From Bacillus_I endophytica_A (GTDB lineage Bacteria; Bacillota; Bacilli; Bacillales; Bacillaceae_H): a stretch of 64,000 nucleotides of DNA. Positions 59,727-64,000 of this stretch are shown piece by piece. The translations under genes and the position numbers were made by a program. How positions within the stretch are numbered: the stretch's first letter is position 1; every line of letters starts with the position of its first letter. The notes beneath the pieces were generated by a model. The model worked only from the letters and a program-made list of their open reading frames with translations, had not been told where the DNA came from and did not search any database. Location: assembly GCF_026790145.1 (NCBI RefSeq), contig NZ_JALAMS010000018.1, positions 310,001-374,000 of the forward strand, read 5' to 3'.

Positions 59727-61148
59727 CTAAGATAAACTTCTAATCAACAAACCTAATTTCCTAATCCCAATCTCTAAGTCTTGCATTGAAGCATATGCAT
59801 AAGAGAGGCGTATATAACGACTAGATTGTTCATGATAAATATGACCAGGGTTTAGTAATATCCCTTGTGTACGAGCACATACATAAAGACTTTTCATAGA
59901 AATTGGGGCAAGAATATGAACCCAAACAAAAAAGCCTCCTTGAGGTTCTTCCCATGCTGCAAGTCCTTCTAAATGCTGTTTAATAAGCTTTAAAGCTACA
60001 TTCTTTCTTTCCAAAAGATTCTCCCTTACTTTTTTAACATGTTCCACATATAACCCACTTTGCAGCCATTCGGCCGCAACTCGTTGAGAAAGAGAGCTAG
60101 AACCATAGTCAATTTGCATCTTAATATCTGCAAGGCGGTTAATAACAGGTTCTGGTGCTGCTATCCAACCAATTCGTAAACCAGGCGTTAATGTTTTGGA
60201 CAAACTGCCAACATATAAAACATGGCCTGTTTGATCTAAAGATTTTAATGGTAAAGGAGGGGCTTTTTCAAACCATAGTTCTCTATAAATATCGTCTTCA
60301 ATAATAGGAATTTGATAGTTTGTACATGTTTCGATAATGCTTTTGCGTCGTTTCTCAGACATTAATGTTCCAGTTGGATTATGAAAACAAGGATTTGTAT
60401 ATAGAACAGCTTCTTTCCTTTTCTTTTTCACATGCTCTAGATGCTGGGCGAGAAGGCCTTCATGATCCAAAGGCATTCCAGTCAGATTTATCCCAGCTGA
60501 CTGAAAAATACGAAGAGAGTAAAGGTAAGAAGGTTTTTCTAGTAGAACTGTTGATCCTTTTTGTAAAAGTCCAATGGAGACAAGTTGAAGAGCTTGGAGG
60601 GCTCCTGAGACAATTAAGATTGAAGAGGGAGAGACATTAACATTCATTTTATGTAAATAAGCGCTCACTGCTTTTCGTAATGGTAAATATCCTTTTGGTT
60701 CTTCATAGCCAAAAGGAGTTATATGATTAGAGACTTTATTTATAATATCTTTCATTTTCTGAAGGGGAAACATGTCACTTGAAAGCTCACCTTTACTTAG
60801 TTGGATAAACTGTTGTTGTGACTCTGAGTTATTGATTTCTTGAACTGTTGATCTGCTTTGTTTCAGCATTCCTGCTTCTACATGTGTATTCCAATTAAGA
60901 GAGGAAGATAAAAGATTCCATGTATTGTTCGTTACAATGGTTCCTACACCCTTTTGTGTTTCGAGTAGGCCATCCGCGATTAACTCTTCTAATGCTGTAA
61001 TAACTGTACTTCTATTCACATTAAATTCTTTCGCTAACTGACGTTGACTAGGGATTTTACTTCCAATAGGCCATTCACCATTTGAAATTTTTTCTTTTAT
61101 ATACCTCATAATTTTTTCATACTTAGGAATGCTTGTTTTACTTAACAT
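59727..61148 (-). CDS. MocR/GabR-type GntR-aminotransferase regulator
   Basis: A 473-residue regulator fusing a GntR winged helix (residues 8-75: IMRYIKEKISNGEWPIGSKIPSQRQLAKEFNVNRSTVITALEEL) to an aminotransferase class-I domain (115-470). The PLP lysine is Lys318 in SLSKTLTPGLRIGW; NPCFHNPTG and IIEDDIYRELWF contact the cofactor. MocR proteins sense PLP adducts of amines or amino acids and usually act on the divergent gene, here a DMT-family exporter. The ATG follows AAAGGAG. Confidence 0.93.
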   Translation of the reverse strand: MLSKTSIPKYEKIMRYIKEKISNGEWPIGSKIPSQRQLAKEFNVNRSTVITALEELIADGLLETQKGVGTIVTNNTWNLLSSSLNWNTHVEAGMLKQSRSTVQEINNSESQQQFIQLSKGELSSDMFPLQKMKDIINKVSNHITPFGYEEPKGYLPLRKAVSAYLHKMNVNVSPSSILIVSGALQALQLVSIGLLQKGSTVLLEKPSYLYSLRIFQSAGINLTGMPLDHEGLLAQHLEHVKKKRKEAVLYTNPCFHNPTGTLMSEKRRKSIIETCTNYQIPIIEDDIYRELWFEKAPPLPLKSLDQTGHVLYVGSLSKTLTPGLRIGWIAAPEPVINRLADIKMQIDYGSSSLSQRVAAEWLQSGLYVEHVKKVRENLLERKNVALKLIKQHLEGLAAWEEPQGGFFVWVHILAPISMKSLYVCARTQGILLNPGHIYHEQSSRYIRLSYAYASMQDLEIGIRKLGLLIRSLS

Positions 61149-61168
61149 AAGAAGTTTCTCCTTTGAAG

Positions 61169-61263
61169 TGGTTGGTTTTCAAAAATTTAACTGGTTGGAG
61201 ACATTTTACCAAATGTTATCTAGGATAGAAACTACTTGTTAGATTTTTAGACTAACTGGTTGG
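61169..61263. promoter_or_regulatory. Three TGGTTGG direct repeats, MocR operator candidates
   Basis: TGGTTGG lies at 61169-61175, 61192-61198 and 61257-61263, the last two preceded by AAC (AACTGGTTGG). Spacings are 23 and 65 bases. Direct repeats are the normal site type for MocR regulators. Confidence 0.6.
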
Positions 61264-61289
61264 ATTTTATTTAATAAGGAGAGAGTAAA

Positions 61290-62186
61290 TTGAAAAACTG
61301 GACAGTATTCTTACTTGTTTCATATGTATCTATCATCTTTTTTTGGGGGTCTTCTTTTCCAGCTATTCGTTTTGCCCTACATTCTTATACTCCTGAAAGT
61401 CTAGCTCTTTTTCGGTTACTCATTGCTTCAAGCTTTCTAGTGATTATAGCTATTGTACTGCGCATAGGTCTACCAAATATGAGAGATGTTCCTATGTTAG
61501 TTCTTTTAGGATGCTTAGGATTTTCAGCTTATCATCTTTTTTTAAATAAGGGAGAAACAACTGTAGGTGGAGGGATTGCTAGTTTACTTGTGTCTACTAC
61601 ACCAATATTTTCACTAATACTTGAACGGCTATATTTAAAGAGAAAAATGGGGTTTAGCAAATGGCTAGGTTCATTTATTAGTTTTTTAGGAATTGCCTTT
61701 TTTTCACTTAGCTATCATTCCCAGTCTTACTCTATTAGCGGAACAGTGTTTATTCTGCTTGCTTCTTTTTCAGAAAGCTTGTACTTTGTTTTTCAAACAC
61801 GTTACTTAAAACAATACGGAATGTTCGCATTTATTACTTATACGATATGGGGAGGAACAATTGGTATGCTGTGGTTTTTTCCACGGCTGTTAACAGAGAT
61901 AGAAGTAGCTTCTTTTTCATCTACTTTAGCCGTGACGTATTTAGGTGTTTTCTCCTCTGTTCTACCTTATTTAGCTTTAGCCTATATAAACTTAAAAGTA
62001 GGGGCGTCAGAAGCCACGACTTCTCTTTATCTTATACCAATTGTAGCTGTCATTTTATCAGGAATATGTCTTGACGAAAAGATTACTTTACTTAGTGTAG
62101 GAGGTGGAATAATTACATTTTTAGGACTTTTTCTGATTCATGGAAAGCAACAAATGTCACAAGCGAAAGATAATATGAATTTTTAA
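61290..62186 (+). CDS. EamA-type drug/metabolite exporter (DMT family)
   Basis: A 298-residue ten-helix protein with two EamA domains (IIFFWGSSFPAIRFALHSYTPESLALFRLL; then SISGTVFILLASFSESLYFVF and the C-terminal VGASEATTSLYLIPIVAVILSGICLDEKITLLS). TTG 61290 follows AAGGAGAGAG. Regulated very likely by the divergent MocR protein. The most likely cargo is an amino acid or amine sensed by that protein. Confidence 0.9.
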   Translation: MKNWTVFLLVSYVSIIFFWGSSFPAIRFALHSYTPESLALFRLLIASSFLVIIAIVLRIGLPNMRDVPMLVLLGCLGFSAYHLFLNKGETTVGGGIASLLVSTTPIFSLILERLYLKRKMGFSKWLGSFISFLGIAFFSLSYHSQSYSISGTVFILLASFSESLYFVFQTRYLKQYGMFAFITYTIWGGTIGMLWFFPRLLTEIEVASFSSTLAVTYLGVFSSVLPYLALAYINLKVGASEATTSLYLIPIVAVILSGICLDEKITLLSVGGGIITFLGLFLIHGKQQMSQAKDNMNF

Positions 62187-62324
62187 TAATAAGATATCCA
62201 AGGGTACAATTCAGAAAGATAATTTCTTCGATAATAAGGTTTGACTAGAACAATGAGTATTCTTTTTTCTCTTATTAACAACTAATAGGCCGTAAGAAAA
62301 TAAAAAAAAATCTGAAAAAGGGTA
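62187..62324. other. Intergenic region ahead of xylA promoter
   Basis: No gene and no clear terminator hairpin for the EamA gene. Confidence 0.4.
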
Positions 62325-62394
62325 TTGAAAGAAATAACGATTTCTTATAATATGTATTTAAGTTAGTTTGTAAGGGGAACAAACTAACTTAAAT
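62325..62394 (+). promoter_or_regulatory. xylA promoter and XylR operator
   Basis: TTGAAA (62325-62330) and TATAAT (62346-62351) are spaced 15 bases. Downstream, ATTTAAGTTAGTTTGT (62356-62371) and ACAAACTAACTTAAAT (62379-62394) form a perfect 16-bp inverted repeat with a 7-base centre. The core TTAGTTTGT...ACAAACTAA is the XylR operator of bacilli, placed to block transcription start. Confidence 0.9.
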
Positions 62395-62485
62395 CTTATT
62401 AATAAAATATAACTTATCTTCAATGATGAATCACTGTAATTTGAATGTTTAAAGTTTATCGTATCTAAACTAAGGGGGAAACAAT

Positions 62486-63823
62486 ATGACTAAATCTTAT
62501 ACTAATGCAAGGAATTATTTTGGAAGCGCAAACAAAGTGTTTTATGAAGGGAAAGATTCTAACAATCCTCTAGCATTCAAGTACTACAATCCGGAAGAAA
62601 TCATAGGAAATAAAACGATGAAAGAACATTTGAGATTTTCGGTAGCTTACTGGCATACATTTACGGCTGATGGAACAGATCCTTTTGGAGCTGCAACAAT
62701 GCAAAGACCATGGGATAAGTATCAAGGAATGGACTTGGCTAAGGCGAGGGTAGAAGCTGCATTTGAACTTTTTGAAAAATTAGGGGTGCCCTTCTTTGCT
62801 TTCCATGATCGAGATATTGCTCCAGAAGGAAATACATTAAAAGAGACAAATGAAAATTTAAATGTAGTCGTTACTATGATAAAAGAGTATATGAAAACAA
62901 GTAATGTGAAATTATTATGGAATACAGCTAATATGTTTACTCATCCTCGTTTTGTTCATGGAGCAGCTACTTCTTGTAATGCAGATGTATTTGCATATGC
63001 AGCAGCTCAAGTGAAGAAAGGATTAGAAACAGCGAAAGAGCTTGGAGCTGAAAACTATGTATTTTGGGGAGGGCGTGAAGGCTACGAAACATTATTAAAC
63101 ACAGATTTAAAATTAGAGTTGGATAATCTAGCTCGATTCATGCATATGGCGGTTGACTATGCAAAAGAAATTGGATTTACAGGACAATTTTTAATTGAAC
63201 CAAAACCGAAGGAACCAACTACACATCAATACGATACAGATGCAGCTACAACAATTACTTTTCTAAAACAGTATAATCTAGACAAATATTTCAAGTTGAA
63301 TCTTGAAGCTAATCACGCGACTTTAGCTGGCCATACATTTGATCATGAGTTAAGAGTAGCTAGAGTCCACGGTCTGTTAGGTTCTGTTGACGCTAATCAG
63401 GGAGATCCTCTTTTAGGATGGGATACAGATGAGTTTCCAACCGATTTATATTCTACAACATTAGCCATGTATGAAATTTTGCAAAATGGAGGATTAGGTT
63501 GTGGAGGATTGAACTTTGATGCCAAAGTACGAAGAGGATCTTTTGAGTTAGAGGACTTAGTATACTCCCATGTTGCTGGAATGGACGCATTTGCAAGGGG
63601 ATTAAAAGTAGCTCATAAATTAATTGAAGATTGTGTATTTGAGGATGTTATTGCAGAACGTTATCGTAGCTTCACGGAAGGGATTGGACTAGACATTGTG
63701 GAAGGAAGAGCAAACTTCCATACCCTTGAGCAATACGCTCTAAATAATAACTCAATTCAAAACAAATCTGGAAGACAAGAACGATTGAAAGCCATCTTAA
63801 ATCAATATATTTTGGAAGTTTAA
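62486..63823 (+). CDS. xylA: Xylose isomerase
   Basis: Converts D-xylose to D-xylulose. The 445-residue protein is the long (class II) form. Active-site histidine lies in FFAFHDRDIAPEG (His107), followed by WNTANMFTHPRF, the metal-binding LIEPKPKEPTTHQYD and LNLEANHATLAGHTF and the C-terminal GGLNFDAKVRRGS. ATG 62486 follows AAGGGGGAAAC. XylR operator upstream and cre inside the coding region copy the known Bacillus xyl arrangement. A xylB is expected next, beyond the window edge. Confidence 0.96.
   Translation: MTKSYTNARNYFGSANKVFYEGKDSNNPLAFKYYNPEEIIGNKTMKEHLRFSVAYWHTFTADGTDPFGAATMQRPWDKYQGMDLAKARVEAAFELFEKLGVPFFAFHDRDIAPEGNTLKETNENLNVVVTMIKEYMKTSNVKLLWNTANMFTHPRFVHGAATSCNADVFAYAAAQVKKGLETAKELGAENYVFWGGREGYETLLNTDLKLELDNLARFMHMAVDYAKEIGFTGQFLIEPKPKEPTTHQYDTDAATTITFLKQYNLDKYFKLNLEANHATLAGHTFDHELRVARVHGLLGSVDANQGDPLLGWDTDEFPTDLYSTTLAMYEILQNGGLGCGGLNFDAKVRRGSFELEDLVYSHVAGMDAFARGLKVAHKLIEDCVFEDVIAERYRSFTEGIGLDIVEGRANFHTLEQYALNNNSIQNKSGRQERLKAILNQYILEV
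62520..62534 (+). promoter_or_regulatory. cre site inside xylA
   Basis: TTGGAAGCGCAAACA fits WTGNAANCGNWNNCW at all fixed positions, 35 bases into the coding region, at the position used by CcpA in xyl operons of bacilli. Confidence 0.85.
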
Positions 63824-63878
63824 AATGAAAAAGGAACGACTTAAGAAGTAACAAGAAAACCGACTGTATTATTTCTTG

Positions 63879-63934
63879 AAAAGACCCGTCAATGAATCTC
63901 TTTAAATCTCTAAGTTTTCATGACGGGTTCTTTT
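63879..63934 (+). terminator. Probable terminator after xylA
   Basis: AAAAGA-CCCGTCA pairs with TGACGGGTTCTTTT with a one-base bulge; loop about 27 bases. It may be partial, since a ribosome site follows for a further gene. Confidence 0.6.
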
Positions 63935-63977
63935 CTATAAAACATATAAAGAGTTCGAGTCAGTACTTTTATATAAG

Positions 63978-63990
63978 TAAAGGAGAAAGG
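63978..63990 (+). promoter_or_regulatory. Ribosome binding site of a gene beyond the window
   Basis: TAAAGGAGAAAGG near the right edge is a strong ribosome site with no start codon inside the window. By context a xylB-type xylulokinase is likely, but unseen. Confidence 0.45.
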
Positions 63991-64000
63991 TGTAAGAAGT

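Noticed and set aside
1..64000. CRISPR arrays, tRNA/rRNA genes, intact transposases, restriction-modification or defence systems
   Set aside because: None seen. The only tandem repeat tract is the collagen-coding one, and no transposase or nuclease-helicase gene clusters are present.

Overview
The window is low-GC chromosomal DNA of a spore-forming Bacillaceae bacterium. The grounds are spore-coat genes (a CotA-type multicopper oxidase, cotJABC, a collagen-like spore-surface protein, a LysM-GH18 spore protein), an ecsAB/ythPQ-type ABC pair, bcrC, an RsbR-type stressosome protein, many TTG/GTG starts behind strong AGGAGG sites, XylR and CcpA (cre) sites, and a ZTP riboswitch. The gene set resembles Bacillus/Priestia; I cannot name the species from sequence alone. 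I see no rRNA, tRNA, CRISPR array, intact insertion sequence or replication origin.

Layout. 1-7.5 kb: a DUF3231 gene fragment, then a catabolic unit of an M20 amidohydrolase, aldehyde dehydrogenase, carboxymuconolactone-decarboxylase-like protein, beta-hydroxyacid dehydrogenase and two membrane proteins (DUF3100 plus a small partner), divergent from a winged-helix regulator, with a striking palindrome between them. 8-16.5 kb: a SUFU-domain protein, riboswitch-controlled serA, a LysR/quinone-reductase divergent pair, several decayed genes (YqaJ relic, frameshifted endonuclease V, frameshifted Pro/Tyr-rich protein) and a LysM-GH18 protein. 16.5-24.5 kb: racE, ythPQ, a split chromate transporter, a LysM-CAP secreted protein, azlCD and a divergent XRE-cupin regulator. 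24.8-30 kb: an organic-anion MFS carrier divergent from a FadR-type regulator that precedes glycolate-oxidase-like glcD/glcF. 30-36.4 kb: a CYP109-like P450 with a PadR regulator, then a NarL/DegU-type two-component system divergent from CopCD/YcnI copper proteins. 36.4-42 kb: bcrC, a HesB-like protein, a carboxylesterase, an MFS exporter, a wrecked cell-wall amidase and an RsbR paralogue. 42.6-51 kb: a Dph6-like ATP pyrophosphatase and a spore island (cotA, cotJABC, collagen-like protein, DUF1796, DUF3231). 51-64 kb: LysR, a YeeE/YedE transporter, a complete non-PTS sucrose operon (LacI regulator, H+ symporter, GH32 sucrase, fructokinase), a MocR/EamA divergent pair, and xylA with XylR operator and cre.

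How it works together. Most catabolic units carry their own regulator and recognisable operators: tandem AACCGGTT operators and a cre for sucrose, a 16-bp-arm XylR palindrome and an intragenic cre for xylose, TTTGT-N3-ACAAA sites for the FadR-type unit, a 20-bp palindrome for the P450, and TGGTTGG repeats for MocR. The pattern fits a soil saprophyte with carbon-catabolite-controlled sugar and organic-acid use. Decayed genes cluster at 12.5-15.6 kb and 40 kb; single-base losses there could be true decay or assembly indels.
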